Source: Xanthomonas sp. (GTDB lineage Bacteria > Pseudomonadota > Gammaproteobacteria > Xanthomonadales > Xanthomonadaceae). From it: 53,131 nucleotides of DNA. Shown here piece by piece: positions 8,901 through 18,000 of the stretch (position 1 is the stretch's first letter; every line of letters begins with the position of its first letter). Both the position numbers and the translations under genes were made by a program. Where the stretch lies: positions 1 to 53,131 of the forward strand of contig NZ_JAFIWC010000034.1 in the NCBI RefSeq assembly GCF_017163755.1, in the 5' to 3' direction. Under the pieces are notes generated by a model. It did no database searches and was not told the DNA's origin. It saw only the letters and a list, made by a program, of their open reading frames with translations.

Positions 8901-11900
8901 CAGGTCGAGCCGCAGGTGGCCACCGAGGCGCTGCTGCGCGCGGTGCACACCATGAGCGGCGCGTTCGCGATGACCGACGTGCCGGAAATCACCGAGGTCA
9001 CCGGGCCGGCCGAGAGCTACGTCAAGCGCGCGCTGGCCGCGGGCGTGGCGCCGGACGCCGATGGCGTGCGCGCGTTGGCCGACGCCGCCGATGCGATCGC
9101 CGGTACCATCACCGAACTGCAGGCGCCGTCGCCGGTGATCCCGCCGTTCACCGAACTGGCGCAGCGGCTGCGCACGCTGGCGGCGACGCTGCCCGAAGCG
9201 AAGTGGCAGCCGCCCGCACACGACGAAGACGACGAGGCGATGTCCGACGACGAGGCGCTGGATTCGCAGCGCCTGCAGGCCGCCGAACTCACCGCCGCCG
9301 ACGACCTGTCGGCGTACCTGGGCGACGGCATCGCCTCCGCCACCACCGATGGCGAACGGGTCCAGGCGTGGACGCAGGCGTCGCCGGACGCGCACGCCGC
9401 GGCGTCGGATGCCGATGCCGATGCCGATACGAGCGTGGACGCGGTGGCGCACCGCGACGAAGCGCGGGTGGACGAGTCCACCGCCAGCTACGACGACGCC
9501 GTCGTCGATGCCACCCATGAGGTGCCGGAAGATCGCGCACTGCCGGCCGTGCCTGGCGATGCCGAGGCCGGCCATGAGGCGGCGCCGATTGCCGGCGATG
9601 TGGTCGATGCCGCTGATGGCGAGCGCGTGGACGCTGCCGATGCCATACAGGATGCCGAAGAAGCCGGCACACAGGATGCCGCTGCCGAAGACGCGCATGC
9701 GCCCAGCGGCGACGCCGGCTACGACGAGCAGGCGCCGGTGCTGGAGCGCGCCGAGGATCAGGCGTCGCTGGCCCAGGACGGCGAACTCGAGGAACTGACC
9801 GTCGCCGCGCCGTTGGCCGAAGACACGGTGCCGCCGGTGGAGAACGAATTGCCGCCGCCGGTGGAAGACGCCGGCGAAGCGCAGGCGCAGGACGCCTCTG
9901 CTGACGTGAAAGCGGAAGGTGAAGTCGAAGTCGGCGCAGAATCCGGCACCGATGCGGAATTCGGAGCCGACGCAAAAGCGGGTACCGATGCAGAGGCCGA
10001 CATCGAGGCAGAAGCGGAAGCCGCCGGTGCCGACGCCGACGCAGGGCACGATCACGACCAGGAACGGCACGACGGGCACGGCTATGCGTTCAACGCCGAG
10101 CCCGGGCGGCCGGCGCACTGGCATGGCAACGAGCCGGAGTCGGCCAACGACGACGGCACGCCGGAGAGCGTGCAGGCCGCGTCGCCCGACGAGCCGTTCG
10201 CCGCTGCCGATGCGCTCGTCGATGCGGCGCCGCACGACGAAGACGCGGCACCCGACGAGGACCGCGCCGCGGAACCCGCGGCGCCGACGCACCTGACCGA
10301 CGATGCGGGCGCGGTCGACGCGGCGCAGGCGGACGACGCGTCGCAGGCAGCGGCGTACGACGCCGAGGCCGGCCTTGGCGCCCCCTCCGCAGCGCACGCC
10401 GACCATGACGCCGACGCCGGCGCCGACCAGGACGCGCCTCTCGCAGCGACCACCGCTAGCGACGCCGAGACCGCCGATGGCAAAGCCGATGCCGATGCCG
10501 ATGCCGATGCCGAGGCGCTCGCCGCCGACGCCGACGCCGACGCCGACGTCCAGTCCGGGCCCGAATCCCCGGCGCACGCCGACGCGGACGAGGCCGCACG
10601 CGCCGCCGCGCAGACAAGCGCGGACGTCGCCGCCGACCAGTCCGATGCCGACAATGCCTACGGCGATGCGGCCGAACCGGTGGCCGACGCCGCGCAGGCC
10701 GATCTGGCCGCGATCGACATGGGGCCGCTGGACTTCGGCGACCTGGATCGCGAGCTGATCGACATCTTCGTCGAGGAGGGCAAGGACCTGCTCGACCATT
10801 GCGACCGCCTGATCGCCGAACTGCGCGCCGCGCCGCAGGACCGCGACGTGCTGGGCGGCCTGCAGCGCGACCTGCACACGCTCAAGGGCGGCGCGCGCAT
10901 GGCTGGGGTCAACGCCATCGGCGATCTCGGCCACGGCATCGAATCGCTGCTGGAGGCGGTCGCCGCCAACCGCACCGAGCTCGACCGCGGCGACGTGCAA
11001 TTGCTCGAGCGCGCCTTCGACCGCCTGCACCAGCTGCTGACGCTGACCGGCAACCACCGCGCCGTGGCGATGCCGGTGGAGCTGATCGGCCGCATCGATG
11101 CGCGCACGCATGGCCGCAGCCCGGCGCCGGAGCTCGACGCCGAGGTCGCGGCGATGATCCACGACGCGGTCGATCCGGGCGCGGCGCCCGCGCCCGAGCC
11201 GGCGCCGCTGTCGGCCCCGGTGCCGGTGGAAGGCAGCGTCGACGAGGAGTCGACGATCGCGCGGCCGATGCAGGAACAGGTGCGCGTGCGCGCCGACCTG
11301 CTCGACCGCCTGGTCAACCACGCCGGCGAAGTGGCGATCTACCGTTCGCGCCTGGAGCAGCAGTTGGGCGCGTTCCGCGGCGCGATGGGCGAGCTGGACC
11401 GCACCAACGCGCGTCTGCGCGACCAGCTGCGCCGCCTGGACCTGGAGACCGAGGCGCAGATCGTCGCCCGCTACCAGCGCGAACAGGACCCGACCGAGCA
11501 GAGCTTCGATCCGCTGGAACTGGACCGTTTCTCCACGCTGCAGCAGCTCAGCCGCGCGCTGAACGAATCGGCGGCCGACCTGGGCGGCCTGCAGACCGTG
11601 CTCGACGACCTGGCGCGCCAGTACGACGGCCTGCTGCAACAGCAGTCGCGGGTCAGCTCGGAACTGCAGGACGGCCTGATGCGCGCGCGCATGGTGCCGT
11701 TCGACGGGCTGGTGCCGCGCCTGCGCCGCGTGGTGCGGCAGGCGGCCAGCGAGACCGGCAAGCAGGTGCACCTGACCCTGGACGGCACCCACGGCGAACT
11801 GGACCGCAACGTGCTCGACCGCATGGTCGCGCCGCTGGAGCACATGCTGCGCAACTCGGTCGCGCACGGGCTGGAAACGCCGGACCAGCGCCGCGCCGCG

Positions 11901-13079
11901 GGCAAGCCGGAGGAAGGCCACATCGCCATCCGCCTGCTGCGCGAAGGCTCGGAAATCGTGCTGGAAGTGGCCGACGACGGCGCCGGCCTGAACCGCGAGG
12001 CGATCCGCCACCGCGCCGAGCAGCGCGGGCTGATCGCCATCGGCGCCGAGCTGTCGGACACCGAGCTGGACTCGCTGATCTTCGCCTCCGGCTTCAGCAC
12101 CTACGACCAGGTCAGCCAGCTGGCCGGCCGCGGCGTGGGCATGGACGTGGTGCGCAACGAAGTGCGTCAGCTCGGCGGCTCGGTGGACATCCACTCGGTC
12201 CGCGGCCAGGGCGTCACCTTCACCCTGCGCCTGCCGCAGACCCTGGCGGTGACCCAGGCGGTGTTCGTGCAGATCGGCGAGACTACCTTCGCCGTGCCGG
12301 TGGCCTCGGTCAGCGGCATCGGCCGCATCAGCCGCGAGCGCTTCGAGGCGGCCGACGGCGGCTACCACTACAGCGGCGAGGAGTTCGCGCTGCACGACCT
12401 CGGCTCGCTGGTCGGCCAGGCCCCGGCGCGCGCCGAAGGCCAGGCGCAGGTGCCGCTGCTGCTGGTGCGCGCCGGCGACCTGCGCGCCGCGGTGGCGATC
12501 GACCAGGTGCTCGGCAACCGCGAAATCGTGGTCAAGCCGGTGGGCCTGCAGATCGCCTCGGTGCCGGGCATCTACGGCGCCACCATCACCGGCGATGGCC
12601 GCGTGGTGGTGATCCTGGACGTGGCGCCGCTGGTGCGCCGCTACCTGGCGCAGCCGGCGCGCACGGTCATCGAGGCCGCGCCCACCGAACAGCGGCGCGT
12701 GCCGCTGGTGATGGTGGTCGACGACTCGCTGACCATGCGCAAGGTCACCGGGCGCGTGCTGGAGCGGCACAACTTCGACGTGATCGCCGCGCGCGACGGC
12801 GTCGAGGCGCTGGAGCGGCTGGAAGAGCGCGTGCCCGACCTGATGCTGCTGGACATCGAGATGCCGCGCATGGACGGCTACGAGCTGGCCACCGCGATGC
12901 GGGCCGACCCGCGCTTCAAGGACGTGCCGATCGTGATGATCACCTCGCGCAGCGGCGAAAAGCACCGCCAGCGCGCTTTCGAAATCGGCGTGCAGCGTTA
13001 CCTGGGCAAGCCCTACCAAGAGTTGGACCTGATGCGCAACGTGTACGACCTGCTGGGAATCGCCCGTGTTCGCGAGTGA
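5988..13079 (+). CDS. chpA: ChpA, giant hybrid CheA-type histidine kinase
   Basis: A 2363-residue kinase of the Pil-Chp system. The N-terminus is a degenerate Hpt/FimL-like region (LHQVQGTLRMVELY). Canonical Hpt modules follow with phospho-sites near H841 (HTLKGSGRLVGA), H987 (HTMSGAF) and H1630 (HTLKGGARMAG). Next come the dimerisation region, an HATPase domain (N-box HMLRNSVAHG at about 1952, GRGVGMDVVRNEV later), a CheW-like domain (about 2080-2230) and a C-terminal receiver with acceptor D2289. Two long Ala/Asp/Glu-rich low-complexity linkers (about 425-795 and 1080-1580) separate the Hpt blocks. The ATG at 5988 has GGAGG upstream. An in-frame GTG at 5964 lies before that motif and is less likely. 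Confidence 0.93.
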   Translation: MSALRDAMSHAALGWVKPELDETLRQVRNEIEYFVEEPTDTGRMRFCAGYLHQVQGTLRMVELYAPAMVAEELELLAIAVQNGQVPDRDEACATLMRGAVLLPDYLERLQDGHRDIPIVLLPLLNEIRAARGESGLNENALFALSPDAASATEAELDHARGSLSGRNRELLDTVGTAIKEELLRVKDALDLHLRTGGDVAALQAQVDELGSVADTLGVMGLGVARGVVVQQRDSLRSIVSGEREADEGLLLDIAGALLYVDASLDDQVAYLGASAGVQDDASAAEARRTVEVLAQEAIANFAAAREHFVAFIETNWDHDRLADVPRLLGEVAGALRMLELPQPADYLEGVRRYVATELIGKRRVPSGRQLDTLADAMASLEYYLEALRERRPGRDEILDITRTSLETLRYWPLPSEAPAPQGVVPNAADAPPSAAAPEPADVSGDDAAQAPSAAVAPPPAPSWDLAPVAEAPVPASVPPPLPGEAPQAPQWTLDEGTVPAAEGESSDADAAPGGDASNGVAPLSFDPVAAEQDEWSADAEPLHISVEALALEGDALRAAPADAAAEHALPQADADDGHAADVAAPAGYGFDPVAAEYAETGSDAGLPADEHGDPSLVIVDAPDISAAPGDGDALVIELEDAPAFADIGIAGDADDSHAIAWSDTPLSLHDDAEDGSAQANERAETDDAAPADVAAPRADASADADPDPFVDLSWPDAAPPPETPVPGVHEARINPIELDDASSAFLAELDAAAAQFDVAAPPQGEAVSAQDAAAAVAAQAEPAPPLSGGFEDDSGEIDDDIREVFLEEFDEELVNLGNLLPAWRASPGHMESLRPIRRVFHTLKGSGRLVGARVLGEFSWKIEGMLNRVLDGSRPASPAVVTMVELAYGVLPQLNAALRGHGGIRADLDAMQAVADRIAAGEEAYYFATDTQADAAPRAGTPASVDSVLREILEAEVATHLETVREWLDRAQVEPQVATEALLRAVHTMSGAFAMTDVPEITEVTGPAESYVKRALAAGVAPDADGVRALADAADAIAGTITELQAPSPVIPPFTELAQRLRTLAATLPEAKWQPPAHDEDDEAMSDDEALDSQRLQAAELTAADDLSAYLGDGIASATTDGERVQAWTQASPDAHAAASDADADADTSVDAVAHRDEARVDESTASYDDAVVDATHEVPEDRALPAVPGDAEAGHEAAPIAGDVVDAADGERVDAADAIQDAEEAGTQDAAAEDAHAPSGDAGYDEQAPVLERAEDQASLAQDGELEELTVAAPLAEDTVPPVENELPPPVEDAGEAQAQDASADVKAEGEVEVGAESGTDAEFGADAKAGTDAEADIEAEAEAAGADADAGHDHDQERHDGHGYAFNAEPGRPAHWHGNEPESANDDGTPESVQAASPDEPFAAADALVDAAPHDEDAAPDEDRAAEPAAPTHLTDDAGAVDAAQADDASQAAAYDAEAGLGAPSAAHADHDADAGADQDAPLAATTASDAETADGKADADADADAEALAADADADADVQSGPESPAHADADEAARAAAQTSADVAADQSDADNAYGDAAEPVADAAQADLAAIDMGPLDFGDLDRELIDIFVEEGKDLLDHCDRLIAELRAAPQDRDVLGGLQRDLHTLKGGARMAGVNAIGDLGHGIESLLEAVAANRTELDRGDVQLLERAFDRLHQLLTLTGNHRAVAMPVELIGRIDARTHGRSPAPELDAEVAAMIHDAVDPGAAPAPEPAPLSAPVPVEGSVDEESTIARPMQEQVRVRADLLDRLVNHAGEVAIYRSRLEQQLGAFRGAMGELDRTNARLRDQLRRLDLETEAQIVARYQREQDPTEQSFDPLELDRFSTLQQLSRALNESAADLGGLQTVLDDLARQYDGLLQQQSRVSSELQDGLMRARMVPFDGLVPRLRRVVRQAASETGKQVHLTLDGTHGELDRNVLDRMVAPLEHMLRNSVAHGLETPDQRRAAGKPEEGHIAIRLLREGSEIVLEVADDGAGLNREAIRHRAEQRGLIAIGAELSDTELDSLIFASGFSTYDQVSQLAGRGVGMDVVRNEVRQLGGSVDIHSVRGQGVTFTLRLPQTLAVTQAVFVQIGETTFAVPVASVSGIGRISRERFEAADGGYHYSGEEFALHDLGSLVGQAPARAEGQAQVPLLLVRAGDLRAAVAIDQVLGNREIVVKPVGLQIASVPGIYGATITGDGRVVVILDVAPLVRRYLAQPARTVIEAAPTEQRRVPLVMVVDDSLTMRKVTGRVLERHNFDVIAARDGVEALERLEERVPDLMLLDIEMPRMDGYELATAMRADPRFKDVPIVMITSRSGEKHRQRAFEIGVQRYLGKPYQELDLMRNVYDLLGIARVRE

Positions 13080-14397
13080 CGGCGAAGGTCCCGGCAAGCC
13101 GGTGGCACTGCTGGCGCGTCCCGGGCAGGCGCGCGAGCGGCTGCGCGAGGCGCTGCACCAGGTTGGCGCCACCATCGTGCTGGAAGACGATCCGGGCGCC
13201 ATCGACGCGCAGACCCTGGCCGACGCCGCGCCCGGCGCGGTGCTGATCGCGCTGGAGCCGGCGATCGAGGACGCGCTGGAACGGCTGGATTCGGTGCTGG
13301 ACCTGCCCGGCGTGGTGGTGATCTTCGAAGAGGCCGAACTGGCCGCGCGCCGCGAGGGCTGGGAAGCGCAGCGCTGGGCGCGGCATCTGGCCGCCAAGCT
13401 GCAGGGCCACCAGGACGTGCTGCCGCCGGGGCGCGAGACCGAAGTGTCGCTGCAGCCGGAACCCGGCCTGCCGGAGACGCCGGCGCAGCTGCACGCCGAT
13501 GCGCCGATCGACTTCCACCTGCAGGAAGCGGCCAGCCATGCCGCCACCGTGCCGGGCGACAGCTTCTACAGCTGGCAGCCGCCGGCCGCGGCGATCCCCG
13601 GCTTCGACGAACTGCAGTTCCAGCGCCAGCAGGCCGAGGCCGAGGCGATCGCCGCGCCATCGCGCGCGCCGGCCGGCGCGGGCGCCGCGAGCGCGCCGCC
13701 GCCGTTGCCGCCCCCGCCGCCGAGCGCGTGGTCGCTGGTCGACGACGACGCGGCGCTGATCGTGACGCCGCGCGCGCCGTTGGCGCAGGCGGAGATCTCC
13801 ACCGGCGGCCTGTCGCTGGTCGCGCTGGACACCGACACGCCGGCCGCGTCCGCCGGCGCCGCGGCCGTGGCGGCCAAGGGCGCGGTGCTGGTGATGGCCG
13901 GCATCGGCGGACCCGATGCGATCCGGCGCCTGCTGGCCGCGTTGCCGGTCGGCTTCCCGCAGCCGCTGCTGGTGCAGTTGCGCCTGGATGGCGGCCGCTA
14001 CGGCAACCTGGTCAAGCAGATCGCGCGCGTGTCGGCGCTGCCGGTGCTGCTGGCCGAGGCCGGCCAGCCGGTCAACGCCGGCAATGTCTACATCCTGTCC
14101 GACGACGTCGGCGTGGGCGGCGGCGACGCCGGCCTGCGCTTCGTCACCCAGGACGCCGGCGTGCCGGTGGTCAATGGGCTGCCGGCCGCGCACAGCGCGG
14201 TGCTGCTGCTCAGCGGCAGCGACCCGGCGCAGGTCGAGGCGGTACTGGCGCTCGCCGCGCAGGGCGCGTGGGTGGCCGGCCAGTCCGGCGAAGGCTGCTA
14301 CGACCCGGCCGCCGGCGCGCAGCTGATCGGCCACGGCCATCCCGGCGGCGACCCGGTGCAACTGGCGCAGGCCTTGTCCGAGCGCTGGAGCGGCTGA
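13066..14397 (+). CDS. ChpB/CheB-like protein, probably catalytically inactive
   Basis: A 443-residue protein in the ChpB position, beginning at a GTG that overlaps the chpA end by 14 bases. The first ~125 residues resemble a receiver-like fold without a clear phospho-acceptor. A Pro/Ala-rich linker follows, and residues ~270-440 resemble a CheB methylesterase domain. In CheB the catalytic serine lies in a G-x-S-x-G-G motif; here the aligned stretch is AGIGGP, with Gly at about 279. The conserved Q-H pair aligns with Q304-L305, and no clear catalytic Asp is seen. I infer a scaffold role or a decayed enzyme. The start could also be a later GTG. Confidence 0.75.
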   Translation: MFASDGEGPGKPVALLARPGQARERLREALHQVGATIVLEDDPGAIDAQTLADAAPGAVLIALEPAIEDALERLDSVLDLPGVVVIFEEAELAARREGWEAQRWARHLAAKLQGHQDVLPPGRETEVSLQPEPGLPETPAQLHADAPIDFHLQEAASHAATVPGDSFYSWQPPAAAIPGFDELQFQRQQAEAEAIAAPSRAPAGAGAASAPPPLPPPPPSAWSLVDDDAALIVTPRAPLAQAEISTGGLSLVALDTDTPAASAGAAAVAAKGAVLVMAGIGGPDAIRRLLAALPVGFPQPLLVQLRLDGGRYGNLVKQIARVSALPVLLAEAGQPVNAGNVYILSDDVGVGGGDAGLRFVTQDAGVPVVNGLPAAHSAVLLLSGSDPAQVEAVLALAAQGAWVAGQSGEGCYDPAAGAQLIGHGHPGGDPVQLAQALSERWSG

Positions 14398-14437
14398 GCC
14401 GCCGCGCGCGCATTCCCAGGTATCAGGACGTTATCCA

Positions 14438-14914
14438 ATGAGCAGCTACGCCAGCAACGACGAAATCCGCGGTGTCCTGATCCAGGCCGGCAGCGAGCGC
14501 GTGCTGCTGCCCAACGCCACCGTGGCCGAGGTGATGTCGCGCGTGCCGGTCGAGCCGATCGGCGACGCCCCGCACTGGATGCTCGGGCAGATCGCCTGGT
14601 ACGGCTGGAAGGTGCCGCTGCTGTCGTTCGCGCGGCTGACCGGCCTGGGCAGCGAGACCGTGGCCTCCAACAACAAGATCGTGGTGCTCAAGGCGCTGGG
14701 CGGCAACGCCGAACTGCCGTACTTCGCGCTGCTGACCCAGTCCTTCCCGCAACTGATCTCCGTCCCGCGCGACGGCCTGCTGGCCGACGCCTCCGAGGAA
14801 ACCCTGCCCGCCGGCGTGCACATGCGCGTGCTGCTGGGCGAACAGAGCGCGCTGCTGCCGGACATGGAAGCGATCGAAGGGATGATCGTGGAGCGGTTTT
14901 CGGCTGTGGCTTGA
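14438..14914 (+). CDS. chpC: ChpC, CheW-like adaptor
   Basis: A 158-residue CheW-like protein closing the Pil-Chp operon. Segments such as RGVLIQAGSERVLLPNATVA and GQIAWYGWKVPLLSFARL fit the ChpC family. It would provide a second adaptor, linking ChpA to PilJ or to other receptors. Forty bases separate it from the CheB-like gene. It is the last gene before the composition drops sharply at the RHS gene. Confidence 0.9.
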   Translation: MSSYASNDEIRGVLIQAGSERVLLPNATVAEVMSRVPVEPIGDAPHWMLGQIAWYGWKVPLLSFARLTGLGSETVASNNKIVVLKALGGNAELPYFALLTQSFPQLISVPRDGLLADASEETLPAGVHMRVLLGEQSALLPDMEAIEGMIVERFSAVA

Positions 14915-14918
14915 GCGG

Positions 14919-14944
14919 CTCACTGGGCCGGTACCGGTAGTGAG
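14919..14944 (+). terminator. Possible terminator hairpin after chpC
   Basis: CTCACT and AGTGAG arms flank a perfect 10-base palindrome (CCGGTACCGG) just after the chpC stop. There is only a short T-rich tail, so it is a hairpin candidate rather than a clear intrinsic terminator. Confidence 0.35.
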
Positions 14945-15016
14945 TGTTTGGCCAATTGAATTGATCTGGTTTGCCTAATTGGATAGGCACGACTGAAGTG
15001 CCGAAAAGGAATTGAT

Positions 15017-18000
15017 ATGCGAAATGGACTTCTTTTGATTTTTTCGGTATCGATGTCTGTGTCGCAGACATTGTTGGGAAAAAATATCGGCCACGCGCTA
15101 TTTAAGTTTTTATTTGCTATAGCGTCATTTGGCTTATTCGGCGGCATCGCGCATGCTCAAGATTATCCTACGCAGGCAGCTGCATATGCAGCATGCCTCG
15201 ATAATGCAAAGCTAAACTATGACGCAAGAGTAGTGCCTTTTCAGGCGACGGACTATCGTTGCGAGCGGATCGCTCCACATGCAAATGGCTATACAGGCGC
15301 CATATTCCTTAAGAGTTGCGACACCTGCCCTTATCGCTGGAGTGTGGGCTATGGCGGATTTGAGTGGCCGGCTTCTTCGTTCAAGCCAGAGCTGAACGTT
15401 GGTCCTGTTCAATGCCAAGCTAAAGGAACGCACGTAGGCAATCCGATCAATGTAGCGACCGGCAACAAGTTTCAACAGGTCGTAGATATTGATGATCACT
15501 CTGGACTTGGTTTCGTCCGATATTATAACAGTTCCAAAGCTGGCGCGGAGGCTGCGCTTGGAGCTGGATGGACACACAGCTATTCCTCCAGAATCGTTTT
15601 TCCAGCCGACAGTTCTAGTGGCAAAATTGCGTATGCAAAGCGCCCCAACGGAAGGACGGTCACGTTCTTTTGGCAGCCGAGCGGAAAGTGGTTACCTGAC
15701 GTCGGACAGACGGCTTCTCTGGTCGAAGGCCGTAATGCTAGCGGCGCCATCATCGAATGGCGGTTCAAAGAAAATAAGGGCGGCACAACCGAGGCGTACG
15801 ACCTAACTGGCCGCCTTTTACGTATCGAGCCACTCAATGGTCTTACGACCCGTTTGACGTATGCAGACGTCTCCACTCAGTTTCCTAGCCATATTTCCTC
15901 CTGGCAAGGGCGCTCAATCCAATTGCACTACGATACGCTTGGTAGGCTGTCCGAATTGGTCGACCCCGATGGGGGAATATATACATATGCATACGATTCG
16001 ACGGATCACCTGACGTCGGTTTCGACTCCTGACGGCTATACAGTCACCTACCTCTACGGCGAATTGCCGCAAACCTCTGGAGCGTCTCTGCCTAACGCGC
16101 TCACCGGTGTCGTCGATGAGTCCGCCAAGCGTTATGCAACGTATCGCTATGACACCGATGGCCGAGCAATAAGTTCAATGCATGGTGACAATAGCGATCG
16201 TTACGATGTTGGCTATATGAACGGCGGATACGTAAAAGTGACTGAGCCCTCAGGAGCATTGAACTATCGCTCTTTCACAACCCGCAACGACATCAGAACG
16301 GCGACAAACAGCTCCAGATCCTGCCCAGGCTGTGTCTCGTCCAGTGAAACGTGGAGCTATGACGAAAACGGACATTTGGATGAACATCAGGACGGCGCGG
16401 GGACCATCACCGATCACGATCAAGACGAGTGTGGCAGGGACCTCGTACTGACCGTAGCCAAGGGTAGCCAAGGACAGCGCACGACAACATATGTCAGAGA
16501 TCCGTCATCCGGGCGTGTCCTTGAAAGCACAACGCGCGATCTTTCCGGAGAAATCGTCAGACAGACTGCATTGACGTACAACTCAAGAGGCCAACCTACT
16601 GCTTCACGCAATACCGATTCCAATGATGGTGCAGAGCGATTGTTCGTGTCCTCCTACTGCGAGCAGGAAGACTTGGACGCAGGGCGTTGCCCCCAGGTGG
16701 GTCTATTGCTCTCTACCGTTACTGGCATATCCGATGCACCGCGCAGAGTCGACTATACGTATTATGCAAACGATGAGTCATATTGTGCTTCGTCGTCCGC
16801 AACATGCTCCTATCGCAAAGGCGACCTTTGGAAAGTCACCAACGCCCTAGGCCAGGTGACCGAATACCTTTCCTACGACGGCGCCGGCCGCGTGCTGTCG
16901 GTGAAGGGCGCCAACGGCACCATCACCGACTACACCTACTACCCGCGCGGCTGGCTCACCGCCAGCAAGGTGCGCGGTGCCGACGACAGTACCGAGAGCG
17001 ACGATCGCATCACCGCCATCGACTATTGGCCCACCGGCTTGGTCAAACGGGTGACGCAGCCCGATGGTGCGTTCATGTCATTCACCTACGATGCCGCGCA
17101 CCGCTTGACCGATATCGCCGATGGCGCCGGCAACACGCTGCACTACACGCTGGACAACGCCGGCAACCGGGTCAAGGAAGACACCAAGGATGCATCCGGC
17201 GCGCTCAAGCGCACGCTGTCGCGGGTCTACAACCAGCTCGGCCAGCTGGCCACGCAGGCCACCGCCAGCGGCGATCCGACCGACTTCGGCTACGACGCCA
17301 ACGGCAACACCAAGACGGTGACCGACGCGCTAGGCCACGTCACCCAGAACGACTACGACCCGCTCAACCGCCTGGCGCGCACGCTGCAGGACGTGGGCGG
17401 CATCAATGCCGAGACCAAGTTCGCCTACGACGCGCTCGACAACCTGACCAAGGTCACCGACCCCAAGGGCCTGGACACCACCTATACCTACAACGGCCTG
17501 GGCGACCTGACCCAGCTGACCAGCCCGGACACCGGCACCACCACCTACACCTACGACAGCGCCGGCAACCGCGCCACGCAGCTCGATGCGCGCAACATCA
17601 AGACCACCTACAGCTACGACGCGCTGAACCGGCTGACCAAGGTCGCGTATCCGACCAGTGCGCTCAACGTCACCTACACCTACGACGTGAGCCAGGCCGT
17701 GTGCGCCAGCGGCGAGACCTACGCCGTGGGCCGCCTGGCACGCATGCAGGACACCACCGGTAGCACCGACTACTGCTACGACCGCTTCGGCGATCTGGTG
17801 CGCAAGGTGCAGACCACCAACGGCAAGGTGTTCGTGCTTCGCTACGCCTACACCAAGGCCGGCCAGCTGAGCCGGCTGACGTATCCCGATGGCGCGGTGG
17901 TGGACTACGTGCGCAACGCGCAAGGCCAGGCCACCGAAGTCGGGGTGACCCCGGCCGGCGGCACCCGCCAGGTGCTGCTGGGCACTGCGACCTACTACCC

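Noticed and set aside
9411-10550. GATGCC/GCCGAC repeats considered as a CRISPR or mobile repeat
   Set aside because: They are hexanucleotide runs in frame inside chpA, without spacers.
3582-13547. A 3321-codon open frame on the minus strand across pilJ, chpA and the CheB-like gene
   Set aside because: It is antisense to well-supported genes, very rich in His/Arg/Gly/Val, and has no domain. It reflects the high GC third-position bias of chpA.
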